Made by a program: the position numbers and the translations under genes
Shown: positions 18,171 to 27,521 of the stretch, one piece after another
Position numbering within the stretch: the first letter of the stretch is position 1
Layout of the letters: each line of letters opens with the position of its first letter
The notes under the pieces: generated by a model
Seen by the model: the letters and a program-made list of their open reading frames with translations, nothing else
Databases searched by the model: none
Told to the model about the DNA's origin: nothing
Source of the DNA: Thermoflexus sp.
Lineage (GTDB): Bacteria; Chloroflexota; Anaerolineae; Aggregatilineales; Aggregatilineaceae
Reading direction: 5' to 3'
NCBI GenBank assembly: GCA_020724465.1
Contig: DYGX01000008.1
Coordinates: forward strand, 124,001-188,000
Length of the DNA: 64,000 bases

Positions 18171-18908
18171 TTAGTCAGCGAGTCGATTCTGCCCTGTGTC
18201 GCTGTCGGATTCGGACGCGCGTTCCGGCGGGTCCGCCGGGGATGGATCCGCTTCGGGCGGCGGTGGCTGGCGGCCGTGGCTGGTTTCGATGCGGTGCAGC
18301 GAATCGGGGTCGCGGGGGAGCATCAGCCGCTGCATCGGCTCGACCTCTTCGGCAGGGGGAATCGGCGTGCGCTCGTCGGGCGGCGCCTGCGCGTCCCACT
18401 CGGCGATCAGGTCCTGCGTCCAGGCCAGCTCAGCTTCCAGCAGCGCGATGCGATGCCGGAAGAGGGCGTCGATGTGAAACGGCGGTTGCGGTCCAAGCTG
18501 CTCGTACCGCTCGCGCGCCTGCGCCAGCCGCGCCGCCAGCTCCTGGCGATAGGCCGCGAACAGCGTGCGGACCTGCGCCGGGCGCAGCACGGGCAGGTTG
18601 GCCAGGCCCAGCTCGAACGCGCTGTGCACCTCGCGCGGGGTGCCGAGCAACTCGGCAACGGCCGTGCGCAGCACGCCCCGCCCGGCCGGGGTCAGCCGGT
18701 ACGTCCGGCGCGAGGCGCCGTGCTCCGGCGCGTCGTCGCTCTGCGCCAGCCCCTGGCGCTCCAGCTTGCGCAGCAGGTAGTACACCGACGCGACGCCGAT
18801 ATCCGTCCAGGCTCGCAGGCCGCGCCGGTCGATCTCCGCCTGAAGCTCGTGACCGGCGATTGGCCCCTCGGCCAGGATGCTGAGCACGGCCAGTTCCGCG
18901 TCCGTCAT
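18171..18908 (-). CDS. PadR-family transcriptional regulator
   Basis: The 245-residue protein has a PadR winged helix at the start (ELAVLSILAEGPIAGHELQAEI, VYYLLRKLERQGL). A helical dimerisation region follows (about residues 90-180), then a Pro/Glu/Asp-rich low-complexity tail after residue 200. PadR proteins usually repress transporter or detoxification genes. It lies 95 bp downstream of the MMPL exporter gene on the same strand, so it could be a second regulator of that exporter. The C-terminal tail is unusual for the family. Confidence 0.85.
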   Translation of the reverse strand: MTDAELAVLSILAEGPIAGHELQAEIDRRGLRAWTDIGVASVYYLLRKLERQGLAQSDDAPEHGASRRTYRLTPAGRGVLRTAVAELLGTPREVHSAFELGLANLPVLRPAQVRTLFAAYRQELAARLAQARERYEQLGPQPPFHIDALFRHRIALLEAELAWTQDLIAEWDAQAPPDERTPIPPAEEVEPMQRLMLPRDPDSLHRIETSHGRQPPPPEADPSPADPPERASESDSDTGQNRLAD

Positions 18909-19003
18909 CGTCAGGTTCCGTTCCCCTCAGCGGCGTCATTCTCTAAACCGAACATAGCAGCTTCGGCCTGCCGCGCACAAACCGCCCCCGCGGACGCCGC
19001 GCC

Positions 19004-21616
19004 TCAGTCCCCGGCCTGCTGCGCGGGGACCGTTTCAGGGCGCACGGTCCGCTTCGAAAGCGGCCCCGGCCACCACGCCCAGCGGCCCAAGGCCGTCGTG
19101 ATCGCCGGAACGAGCATGGTGCGCACGACGAAGGTATCCATCAGCACGCCGACCGACACGGCAAAGCCGACTTCGATCAGGCCCGCCACCTCGCCCACCA
19201 TCAGCGCGCCAAACGTGCCCGCCAGGATGATCCCCGCCGAGGTGATGATCGCGCCGGTGGCGGCGACGCCCGTATGAACGCCCTCGCGCACCCCGTGCTT
19301 GGGAATTTCCTCTTTGATGCGCCCGATCAGGAAGATGCTGTAGTCCACCCCCAGCGCCACCAGGAAAACGAACACGAAGAACGGCACGTACCACGTCAGC
19401 CCCTCGACCTGCAACCACACATGCTGGAAGACCAGGTTGGTCAGCCCCAGCGTGAACAGGAAACTGAGCACGACGGTGGCGATCAGATAGAGCGGCGCTA
19501 CCAGGCTGCGCAGCATGATCAGCAGCACGAGGAAGATGCCGACCATCACGTACAGGATGGCGCGCACCAGGTCGCGGTCCATCGTGTCGCGAATATCCGT
19601 GTTGATCGCGGTCGCACCCGCGACCACCGCCTCGCCCGGGCCTTGATAATCCGCCAGGATCGCGCGGATGGTGTTCACCGTGTCCATGGCCGCATACGAC
19701 TGCGTGTTGCCGCTGAGGACCACCTCCAGCTTGAAGGCCGTGCCGTCGGCGGTGAGATACTGCGCGGTGAGCTGCCCGAACAGGTCCGTGCTCAGGCCGT
19801 TATCCTGGGTGGGCAGCGCGCCGATCACGTCGCCCAGTTCCGTCGGCAGCAGATAGGGCGCCTCGACCGTCTTGAAGCGTTCGGCCAGGCCCGCCAGCGC
19901 GTCCGGCAGGGCCTCGCGCTGCTGGATCAGGCGCAGCGGGTTGCCCATCAGATCGCGCAGCATCACCAGATGCGGGTCGTCGGCGACCTCTGGGAAGCGC
20001 TCGGCCAGCAGGTCCAGATAGCCCCGCACGCCGGCCAGCAGATCGGCCAGCGCGGCGGGGTCCAGCCCCAGCAGCGCCTGAGGATCCGTCGCAGCGCCCA
20101 TCATCTCGCGCGCCAGCTCAAGCTGCCGATCCACGCGCAGCAACCCGGAATATTCGGGGCTGCGCTTGCCGAGCGGCGTGTTCAGCCCGCGCACCTCGTC
20201 GACGCCGGGCAGGGCTTCCAGGCGACTGGTCAGTTCGGCGATCTCGCGCGCGACGTTGGCCGGATCGCGCCCGGTGACGACCACCGTCAGCGGCGCGATC
20301 TGCCCCGCGCCGAGGCTGCCTCGCATCAGCCGGTAACCGACGACCGAGGATTTGTCATCTGGCAGGTCGCCGAGCAGGTTGTAGCTCACCGGCTGCGTGA
20401 GGGCATAATAGGCCAGCGGCGCCATCAGCGCGACGATCACGGTGATCGTCAGCAGCGGGCGCGAACTCACAAACTGCGAGACGGCGGCGTAATAGCGGCC
20501 GGTCGCGCGGTGGCGTGCCTGTCCCGGCCAGAACGCGCGGTGTCCCAGCGTCGCCAGCAGCGCGGGGACGAACGTTAGCCCGGCCAGCAGCGACATGACG
20601 ATCCCGATTGCCAGGGCGGGACCCGTCGTGTTGAAAATGCCCATTTCGGCGAACACCATCGCCATAAACCCGACGAAAACGGTCGCCGCGCTGCTGGCGA
20701 TGGTCTCGCCGACGCGGTGCACCGTCTCGTTCGTCGCCGCAACCGTATCGGTCGTATCGGCCATCTCCTCGCGGAAGCGGCTGATCAGGAACAGGCAGTA
20801 GTCCGTTCCCGCGCCGTACATCACCACGATCATGATCAGGTTGGCGTAGGATGTGATCGTCATCACATGCGCGCCGAGGAAGGCCACGATCCCGCGCGAG
20901 ATCAGGTACGCAACCGTGACCGCGACCAGCGGCACCAGCGGGCTGACCGGAGAGCGATAGATCGCCAGCAGCAGGATAATCACCAGCACGACGGTCACGG
21001 CGGTCGTGAGGTCGGCACTGCGCTTGATCGACTCGGTGGTGTTGTTGATGATCGGCCCTTCGCCTGTCTGGAAGGCGGCCAGACCGTGCGGCGCGTGCGC
21101 CGCGATCCACGCGTCGATCGCGTTCTGCGCTGCGATCGTCGCCTGCTCCGGGTTGCTGGTCGTAAACGTGACGCGCACGATCGCGATATCGTTCTCCGGC
21201 CCCACCATCAACTCCGCGACGGCGGGCGAAAGCGCGGGATCGATGACTCGCTCGATGTTGCCCGGGGCGTCGTCGCTCAGCAGCCACTCGCGCAGCGCCA
21301 CAATAAACCGCCCGACCGGTGTATCAATCTGCTCCTCAAACGTTTCCGCCGCCGGGTCGAAGACCCCGCCCGCCCCGCGCGCATCCAGGACGATGACCGT
21401 GCTACCAGGCGCGAACCCTTCGGGGAAGGTGGCCTGGTAGACCTGCTGGGCGCGCACAAACGGGGCATCGCCGGGCAAGAAGTCCGCCTGATCAGAGCTG
21501 GCAACCTCGTCGATATTGGGCGCAACGAGGGTCATGATCACCGCCGCCGCAACCCACGTCACGATAATCGGGATGCGATAGCGAGTGGCGAAACGTCCAA
21601 TACGTTGATACACCAT
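19004..21616 (-). CDS. MMPL/RND-family membrane exporter
   Basis: The 870-residue protein has two repeats, each with one N-terminal membrane helix, a large extracytoplasmic loop and a block of about five helices. The diagnostic transmembrane motifs are GTDYCLFLISRFREE in the first repeat and GVDYSIFLIGRIKEE in the second; the Asp-Tyr pairs carry protons. MMPL proteins export lipids, siderophores or drugs. The gene follows tetR by 63 bp with GGAGGG before its ATG, so the repressor and pump form one operon. The substrate is unknown. Confidence 0.92.
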   Translation of the reverse strand: MVYQRIGRFATRYRIPIIVTWVAAAVIMTLVAPNIDEVASSDQADFLPGDAPFVRAQQVYQATFPEGFAPGSTVIVLDARGAGGVFDPAAETFEEQIDTPVGRFIVALREWLLSDDAPGNIERVIDPALSPAVAELMVGPENDIAIVRVTFTTSNPEQATIAAQNAIDAWIAAHAPHGLAAFQTGEGPIINNTTESIKRSADLTTAVTVVLVIILLLAIYRSPVSPLVPLVAVTVAYLISRGIVAFLGAHVMTITSYANLIMIVVMYGAGTDYCLFLISRFREEMADTTDTVAATNETVHRVGETIASSAATVFVGFMAMVFAEMGIFNTTGPALAIGIVMSLLAGLTFVPALLATLGHRAFWPGQARHRATGRYYAAVSQFVSSRPLLTITVIVALMAPLAYYALTQPVSYNLLGDLPDDKSSVVGYRLMRGSLGAGQIAPLTVVVTGRDPANVAREIAELTSRLEALPGVDEVRGLNTPLGKRSPEYSGLLRVDRQLELAREMMGAATDPQALLGLDPAALADLLAGVRGYLDLLAERFPEVADDPHLVMLRDLMGNPLRLIQQREALPDALAGLAERFKTVEAPYLLPTELGDVIGALPTQDNGLSTDLFGQLTAQYLTADGTAFKLEVVLSGNTQSYAAMDTVNTIRAILADYQGPGEAVVAGATAINTDIRDTMDRDLVRAILYVMVGIFLVLLIMLRSLVAPLYLIATVVLSFLFTLGLTNLVFQHVWLQVEGLTWYVPFFVFVFLVALGVDYSIFLIGRIKEEIPKHGVREGVHTGVAATGAIITSAGIILAGTFGALMVGEVAGLIEVGFAVSVGVLMDTFVVRTMLVPAITTALGRWAWWPGPLSKRTVRPETVPAQQAGD

Positions 21617-21679
21617 GTAAGTCGGCCCTCCAGAACGCCGGACAAAACTAGGGAGTCGCCTGCCGGGTGTTGGGTTCGG

Positions 21680-22282
21680 TCAGTCGTCCGTCACAACGCC
21701 GATGCCATGCGTCAGCACGTGCTGCATCAAATCGGCCATCTCGTCGGGGTTATAGCCGGTGTCGTTTTCGAGCCACCAGCCCAGAAGCTGGACCAGCGCC
21801 CCGGCAGTCACCTGCGCCTTGACGATGCGCGGCACGCCGTCGTCCTGAGCAAACGAGCCGAACTCGTCGAAGGCGCGCTCGATGCTCTGCACCAGGTAGT
21901 TGCGCCCGAACACGTTCAACTGCGACGAAGCGCCGCCGCCAACCATGATGAGCAAGATCTCGCGGTTCTTCGCGGCCCAGGCGAACGCCTCGCGGAAGCT
22001 CTCGCGCACCCATGCCACGCGCGATTCGGCGCGCCGCCCGCCCTCAAAGATATGCTCCAGCAGGGCATCGAACCCCTGCAACATCAGCTCGTGAACGCAC
22101 GCTTCCTTGTTGGCGAAGTGCTTGTAGAAAGTCGCCTTGCTGACATTAGCCCGCTCGGTGATGTCGAGGATGTCAACCGCGTTGTAGCCCTTCTCGTCGA
22201 TGACGGCGCGCGCGGCTTCCAGCAAGGCCCGATGCGTCGCGGCTTTGCGCTGTTCGTGGCGGTTGGGTCGTTTTGCAGACAT
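21680..22282 (-). CDS. TetR-family repressor of the adjacent MMPL exporter
   Basis: The 200-residue protein has the TetR helix-turn-helix near residues 15-60 (RALLEAARAVIDEKGYNAVDILDI, then NVSKATFYKHFANKEA). A helical ligand-binding domain of usual length follows. It is co-directional with the MMPL exporter, and a 30-bp palindrome lies between its promoter -10 box and its start. It therefore most likely represses itself and the pump until a ligand binds. Confidence 0.9.
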   Translation of the reverse strand: MSAKRPNRHEQRKAATHRALLEAARAVIDEKGYNAVDILDITERANVSKATFYKHFANKEACVHELMLQGFDALLEHIFEGGRRAESRVAWVRESFREAFAWAAKNREILLIMVGGGASSQLNVFGRNYLVQSIERAFDEFGSFAQDDGVPRIVKAQVTAGALVQLLGWWLENDTGYNPDEMADLMQHVLTHGIGVVTDD

Positions 22283-22302
22283 CGTTTCTCCGCAAAATAA
22301 AC

Positions 22303-22332
22303 GACGAGTCGTCTACTGATAGACGACCCGTC
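22303..22332. promoter_or_regulatory. Palindromic TetR operator
   Basis: GACGAGTCGTCTA, four bases, TAGACGACCCGTC: 12 of 13 positions are complementary. On the minus strand it begins 1 bp after the -10 box, so a bound repressor would block transcription start. Confidence 0.75.
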
Positions 22333-22333
22333 A

Positions 22334-22362
22334 ACTATATGGCGGACCGCCCCGGCTGTCAA
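22334..22362 (-). promoter_or_regulatory. Promoter of the tetR-MMPL operon
   Basis: On the minus strand: TTGACA (22362-22357), 17 bp, TATAGT (22339-22334). It is near consensus and directly upstream of the palindromic operator. Confidence 0.8.
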
Positions 22363-22388
22363 GGGCGCGGTGGGCAGGCGGGCATCGC

Positions 22389-22414
22389 GCACCCCGCAAT
22401 TGCACCCCGCAATT
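22389..22414 (+). repeat. Two tandem 13-bp direct repeats at the SDR promoter
   Basis: Two exact copies of GCACCCCGCAATT, the second running into the -35 box of the promoter at 22413. Tandem direct repeats here could be an activator or repressor site; the factor is unknown. Confidence 0.5.
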
Positions 22415-22441
22415 GACCGGTCCCCACCGGGCGGTTAGAAT
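22413..22441 (+). promoter_or_regulatory. Promoter of the SDR gene
   Basis: TTGACC, 17 bp, TAGAAT. It ends 62 bp before the ATG at 22504. Confidence 0.6.
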
Positions 22442-22503
22442 GAGCGGCAGGCGATCCGCCCCGCCGCGGGCGGCGAGTTTGGCCCGCGATCAGCCGAGGG
22501 AGC

Positions 22504-23313
22504 ATGGCACGGCGCAACTGGAATCGAGTGTTTGTAACGGGGGGCACCAGCTTCTTGGGGCTGCGCGTGATCGCCGCGTTAATCGAGCTGGGCGCGGACG
22601 TGACGGTTCTGGTGCGCCCAGAGAGCGAGGACAGGCTCGGCGCGCTGCGACGCCATGTGCGGCTGGTCTCCGGCAATGTTTGGGACCGGGCCAGCCTCAA
22701 AGGGCGGTCGCGCGGACACGGCGCGGTTGTGCATCTGGTAGGCAGCATCCACGCGCAGCCAGAGCGCGGCCTGACCTTCCAGCAGCTTAACCTGGTTTCG
22801 GCGCGCAACGCGATCAGCATGGCAGTCAGCGACGGCGTGCCTTATTTTGTGCTGCTCAGCGCCGTGTCGAAGCCGCTGGGGGTCTCGGTGGAATATCTGC
22901 GCGCCAAGCGGGAAGCCGAGGACTACCTGCGCGGCAGCGGGCTGGTGTGGACCATCGTGCGCGCGCCGCTGCTCTTCGACCCGGCGCAGCGCGGCGGCGC
23001 GCTGTTCAGCGCGCTGAGCGCCATCGGCGGGTTGCCGCTGCTGCGCATCCTGACCGGGCGCCGCACGCCGCTGCCGGTCGACGTGGCAGGACGCGGGATC
23101 GCCCACCTGGCCCTGCAAGAAGAGCTGCCCCCATCCCGGCGGGTGTACGCTGGCGAGCTGCGCCGCCTGGGGCGCGTCCGGCGCTCGCGGGGGGCGCGCG
23201 ACACAGCGTTCACGCCTGGCCGTGCGTCGCCGGGCAGTACTGCTGGCGACTGGCCGGACGACGAAGTGCCGTTCGGCTGGCTGCCCGGCCCGCCCCGCCG
23301 CGACGACCAGTAA
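22504..23313 (+). CDS. NAD(P)-binding SDR / NmrA-like protein
   Basis: The 269-residue protein has the atypical short-chain dehydrogenase start VFVTGGTSFLGLRVIAAL and a later YLRAKREAEDYLRGSGLVWTIVRAP segment. This is the YxxxK-like region and strand order of NDUFA9/NmrA-like SDRs. The catalytic Tyr/Lys pair is displaced (Y-LRAK), so it may bind NAD(P) for a structural or sensing role rather than catalysis. The last 50 residues are low-complexity and Arg/Gly/Pro rich. It is divergent from tetR and convergent with the MFS gene. Confidence 0.7.
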   Translation: MARRNWNRVFVTGGTSFLGLRVIAALIELGADVTVLVRPESEDRLGALRRHVRLVSGNVWDRASLKGRSRGHGAVVHLVGSIHAQPERGLTFQQLNLVSARNAISMAVSDGVPYFVLLSAVSKPLGVSVEYLRAKREAEDYLRGSGLVWTIVRAPLLFDPAQRGGALFSALSAIGGLPLLRILTGRRTPLPVDVAGRGIAHLALQEELPPSRRVYAGELRRLGRVRRSRGARDTAFTPGRASPGSTAGDWPDDEVPFGWLPGPPRRDDQ

Positions 23314-23329
23314 CCGGGCGCGCGACCTC

Positions 23330-24574
23330 TCACCGGGCAGGGCGCGGCGCCTCGCTTTCCGCCGCGTAGGGCTGCTCGGCCAGCCGCCGCTGCGCCAGCA
23401 CCCCGAACCCGGCCGCCGCCACCAGGCAGAAGACCATCGCGCCGTACCACGTGGCAACCGGGGCGATGGTATCGTTCAGCACGCCGCCGATCACCGGCCC
23501 GATCCCCGTCCCCACGCGAAATGAGAGGCTGAACACGCCCATATAGCGCGCCCGCATCGTCTCCGGCGCCAGGTTGGCGACCAGCGCGGTCGCCGTGGGG
23601 ACCAGCAGCAGCTCGCCCAGCGTCATGATTACCATGCTCAGCAGAAAGGCGCCGAAGCTCTGGCTCAGCCCAAAGCCGAGCATCCCCACCGCATAGACCA
23701 GCGCGCCCAGCGTGATCACGCGCAGCGGCGGATGCGGCGCCGCCCTGTGCGTCACCGGGTACTGGAGCAGAACCACCATCGCGGCGTTGGTGCCGATGAT
23801 GAACCCGAAACGATTTTCCGCGATGCCGAAGTTCTCTTTGACATACACGCCGAGCAACACGAACACCATCGAGGTCGCGATCTGCACCAGGATGTACAGC
23901 CCCCACACCGCCATGAACGGCCGGTCGCGCAGCAGAACGCTGTACCCGGCCCCCATCCGATCGCCTGGCGGTGTGCCAGGCCGGCGTGTGGTGCGGCGGG
24001 GCAGCGACTCGGCCAGACGCAGCGCGACGACCACCGCCAGCACAAGCTGGACCGCCGCCGCCAGGTAGTAGGTGAGCGTATAGGCGATGGTGAGCAGGAA
24101 GCCGCCCACCGCCGGACCGGCCGCGATCCCCAGGTTGTCGCCCATGCGCAGCAGCGCGTAGACGTTGGCCCGGCGCTCCGGCGCGGTCAGGTCGGCCACC
24201 ATGGCGTAGCTGCCGATGCGAAACACAGCGGTGACCACTGCATAGGCTGGCAGCAGCACCGCCCAGGATGCCAGCGTGTGGGCCTGGCTCATCAACCCCA
24301 GCACGGCGCTGCTGGCGACCAACCCGGCGATCATCGGCCCTTTGCGACCGATGCGGTCCATCACCGGGCCGAGGATGGCGGTCGCTGCAAACCCGGCGAT
24401 CGACTGCACCGTGAAGAGCAGCGTGATGGTCGTCAGAGGGACGTCCAACTGCGCGCGGATGTTGATCGTCAGGAACGGCCAGACCAGGCTTTGCCCAATG
24501 CTGCTGAGCAGCGTTCCCCAGAACAGCAGCCAAAGCTGGAGCGGATAGCGTGGTAAGCGGGGCAAGCCGAGCAC
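23330..24574 (-). CDS. Major facilitator superfamily transporter
   Basis: The 414-residue protein has twelve predicted membrane helices in two halves. An MFS-type loop between helices 2 and 3 reads GPVMDRIGRKGPMIAG (the GxxxDRxGRR pattern). A large loop after the sixth helix carries Arg/Pro-rich sequence. It resembles drug or small-molecule exporters, but the substrate cannot be assigned. It starts with GTG at 24574. Confidence 0.85.
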   Translation of the reverse strand: MLGLPRLPRYPLQLWLLFWGTLLSSIGQSLVWPFLTINIRAQLDVPLTTITLLFTVQSIAGFAATAILGPVMDRIGRKGPMIAGLVASSAVLGLMSQAHTLASWAVLLPAYAVVTAVFRIGSYAMVADLTAPERRANVYALLRMGDNLGIAAGPAVGGFLLTIAYTLTYYLAAAVQLVLAVVVALRLAESLPRRTTRRPGTPPGDRMGAGYSVLLRDRPFMAVWGLYILVQIATSMVFVLLGVYVKENFGIAENRFGFIIGTNAAMVVLLQYPVTHRAAPHPPLRVITLGALVYAVGMLGFGLSQSFGAFLLSMVIMTLGELLLVPTATALVANLAPETMRARYMGVFSLSFRVGTGIGPVIGGVLNDTIAPVATWYGAMVFCLVAAAGFGVLAQRRLAEQPYAAESEAPRPAR

Positions 24575-24642
24575 AGGCGAGCCTCACCCAACGGGTGCAA
24601 ACCGGCGGAAGGCTCTATTGTGCCCGGAGCATGGAGCGGAAA

Positions 24643-25248
24643 TCAACGGGCATCCAGCGCGCTTGGGGCGCCAACCGGCAGCGCCGCGATCTGCTCCAGA
24701 AAATAGCGGTGCAGGCGGGTGTCGGGCGTCAGCTCAGGATGGAACGCGGTCGCCAGCCAGTGCCCCTGGCGCACCGCGACAATCGCGCCGTTGTCCAGCG
24801 TCGCCAGCACGTCGACCCCGTCCGCCACCCGCGACACGATCGGCGCGCGGATGAACACCGCATGGAACGGCTCCGGCCCCAGGGGCGGGATCGTCAGGTC
24901 GGTCTCGAAGCTGTCCACCTGGCGGCCAAACGCGTTGCGCTGGACGGTGATGTCCATGACGCCGATGAGCGGCTGGTCGCGCCCGATATCGCGGGCCAGC
25001 ATAATCATCCCCGCGCACGTGCCCCAGACCGGCTTTTCTTTGGCGAAGCGGCGCAGCGGTTCGAGCAAGCCATAGCTGACCGCCAGCTTGCCGATGGTGG
25101 TGCTCTCGCCGCCGGGGATGATCAGCGCGTCGAGCGGGCCAAGCTGCTGCGGCAGGCGCACCTCAACCGCCTGGACCCCCAGCTCGCGCAGCGTTTTGAT
25201 GTGTTCGATGAACGCGCCTTGTAGCGCCAGAACGCCAACGGTTGCCAT
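24643..25248 (-). CDS. pdxT: Pyridoxal 5'-phosphate synthase glutaminase subunit PdxT
   Basis: The 201-residue class-I-like glutaminase has VGVLALQGAFIEHI at the start, IPGGESTTIGKL, the nucleophile Cys in VWGTCAGMI, and the His-Glu pair in FHPELTPDTRLHRYF. PdxT releases ammonia from glutamine for PdxS, which builds PLP from ribose 5-phosphate and glyceraldehyde 3-phosphate. PdxS is nearby at 26480-27397 on the same strand, but a gene on the other strand lies between them, which is not the usual adjacent order. Confidence 0.95.
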   Translation of the reverse strand: MATVGVLALQGAFIEHIKTLRELGVQAVEVRLPQQLGPLDALIIPGGESTTIGKLAVSYGLLEPLRRFAKEKPVWGTCAGMIMLARDIGRDQPLIGVMDITVQRNAFGRQVDSFETDLTIPPLGPEPFHAVFIRAPIVSRVADGVDVLATLDNGAIVAVRQGHWLATAFHPELTPDTRLHRYFLEQIAALPVGAPSALDAR

Positions 25249-25378
25249 GGTGCCTCGTTCGAGTTCCGCACTCTCCAGCCGATGATCGCGTTTTCAATCT
25301 AGCGCCAGAACGCCCCCTTGACAAGCCCCTCTGGCTCCACTTGGTTCTACGATATAGCCCTGTCCACCCAAAGACCGG

Positions 25379-25407
25379 GTGACAGCCTGCCACGCCACGC
25401 CTACAAT
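25379..25407 (+). promoter_or_regulatory. Predicted promoter of the APH-fold kinase gene
   Basis: GTGACA, 17 bp, TACAAT. It ends 33 bp before the ATG at 25441, and an AGGAG ribosome site lies between. Confidence 0.55.
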
Positions 25408-25440
25408 AATAAGCACCCGGTCCGTGCAAAGGAGCACAAC

Positions 25441-26406
25441 ATGCCCGCTGCCGCTGAGACAGAACGCCACCATTGGCTGAACATCCAGCTCGCCACGCTT
25501 GGTGCCACACTGATAAGCATCGAGAGCGTGCGCAGCGGCCCCGGCGGGGACGTGCTCGCCGTCGCTACCGATCACGGTCGCTGCTATCTCAAAGCATGCA
25601 CTGGGCCATCCGCCCACGAGCCGGCGCTGGCCGCTGCGCTGGCGAGCTGGTTCCCGCACGATGTGCCCGCTGTGCTCGCGGTGAATCCGTCGCAGGGCTG
25701 GTTGCTGCTCGACGACGCCGGACCCACGCTGCGCGAACAGGTCCGCGCCGATGGCGATCTCGCCCGCTCGGTCGAGATGGTGCGCCGTTTCGCCGTGCTT
25801 CAACGCGCCAGCGCCGAACACTCGCGCGACCTGATGGCGCTCCATGTACCGGATCGGCGGCTGCCGTGCCTGCCGGGCTTGCTCAACGCGCTGCTCGACG
25901 ACCGGGCGGCGCTGCTGGTGGGCCGTGCGGACGGCCTGTCCGAAGCGGATTACACGCGGCTGCGCGCGGTGGGGCCGGAGCTGCGCGCTCTGTGCGACCG
26001 GCTCAGCGCGATCGGGCTGCCGGACACGATCCAGCACGACGACTTCCACAGCGGGAATGTAGCGGCGCGCGGCGATGCGTACCGCGTTTTCGACTGGGGC
26101 GAGAGCTTTATCGGGCCACCGTTCACCACGCTGCTGGTCGCGCTGCGCGACGCGAAATGGATCCTCGGCTATGACAATGAAATGATTGAGGCGATGATCA
26201 CCGCGTATCTTTCAGTCTGGGCGGACCTCGCGCCAATGGATCAGTTGCGTGAGGCGCTGCGGATCAGCTTCCGGCTGGCGGCGCTAGGCCGCGCACTGAG
26301 CTGGTGGACAGTCCTGGCGCATGCGGACGACGCCTACCGCGCCGAGAACGCCGATGCCGTCCCATACTGGCTGCTCACTTTTCTCAACGACACGCCGCTG
26401 GCGTGA
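25441..26406 (+). CDS. Aminoglycoside-phosphotransferase-fold kinase
   Basis: The 321-residue protein matches the APH/choline kinase superfamily. The catalytic-loop motif IQHDDFHSGNV carries the HxDxxxxN residues, and the metal-binding Asp follows in YRVFDWGE. The N-terminal lobe is beta-rich with a Lys in CYLKAC. Members phosphorylate small molecules such as antibiotics, homoserine, choline or sugars; the substrate is not evident here. The ATG at 25441 is preceded by AGGAG. It sits on the plus strand between pdxT and pdxS, a context suggesting, but not proving, a link to vitamin B6 metabolism. Confidence 0.8.
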   Translation: MPAAAETERHHWLNIQLATLGATLISIESVRSGPGGDVLAVATDHGRCYLKACTGPSAHEPALAAALASWFPHDVPAVLAVNPSQGWLLLDDAGPTLREQVRADGDLARSVEMVRRFAVLQRASAEHSRDLMALHVPDRRLPCLPGLLNALLDDRAALLVGRADGLSEADYTRLRAVGPELRALCDRLSAIGLPDTIQHDDFHSGNVAARGDAYRVFDWGESFIGPPFTTLLVALRDAKWILGYDNEMIEAMITAYLSVWADLAPMDQLREALRISFRLAALGRALSWWTVLAHADDAYRAENADAVPYWLLTFLNDTPLA

Positions 26407-26424
26407 TACGCGAGAGATACAAGA

Positions 26425-26460
26425 GCCAGTGAAGCGATGTGAGCAGATCGCCTCACTGGC
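26425..26460. terminator. Bidirectional terminator between the kinase gene and pdxS
   Basis: A 14-bp stem with one mismatch (GCCAGTGAAGCGAT with ATCGCCTCACTGGC) and an 8-base loop. Downstream on the plus strand is CCCCATTGTATTTT. The flanking genes converge. Confidence 0.7.
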
Positions 26461-26479
26461 CCCCATTGTATTTTCGCGC

Positions 26480-27397
<918 letters not shown>

Positions 27398-27521
27398 GAG
27401 CTTCTCTCCTTAAGTTTGAACCGCGGCGCGCCCGCGCCGGGGTGCGCTGCCTGTCAGTGCGATGCGAGTGCGCGGAACTCCGCGCCATAAGCCCATTCGT
27501 TCGCGCCAGGACCGGCCAACC

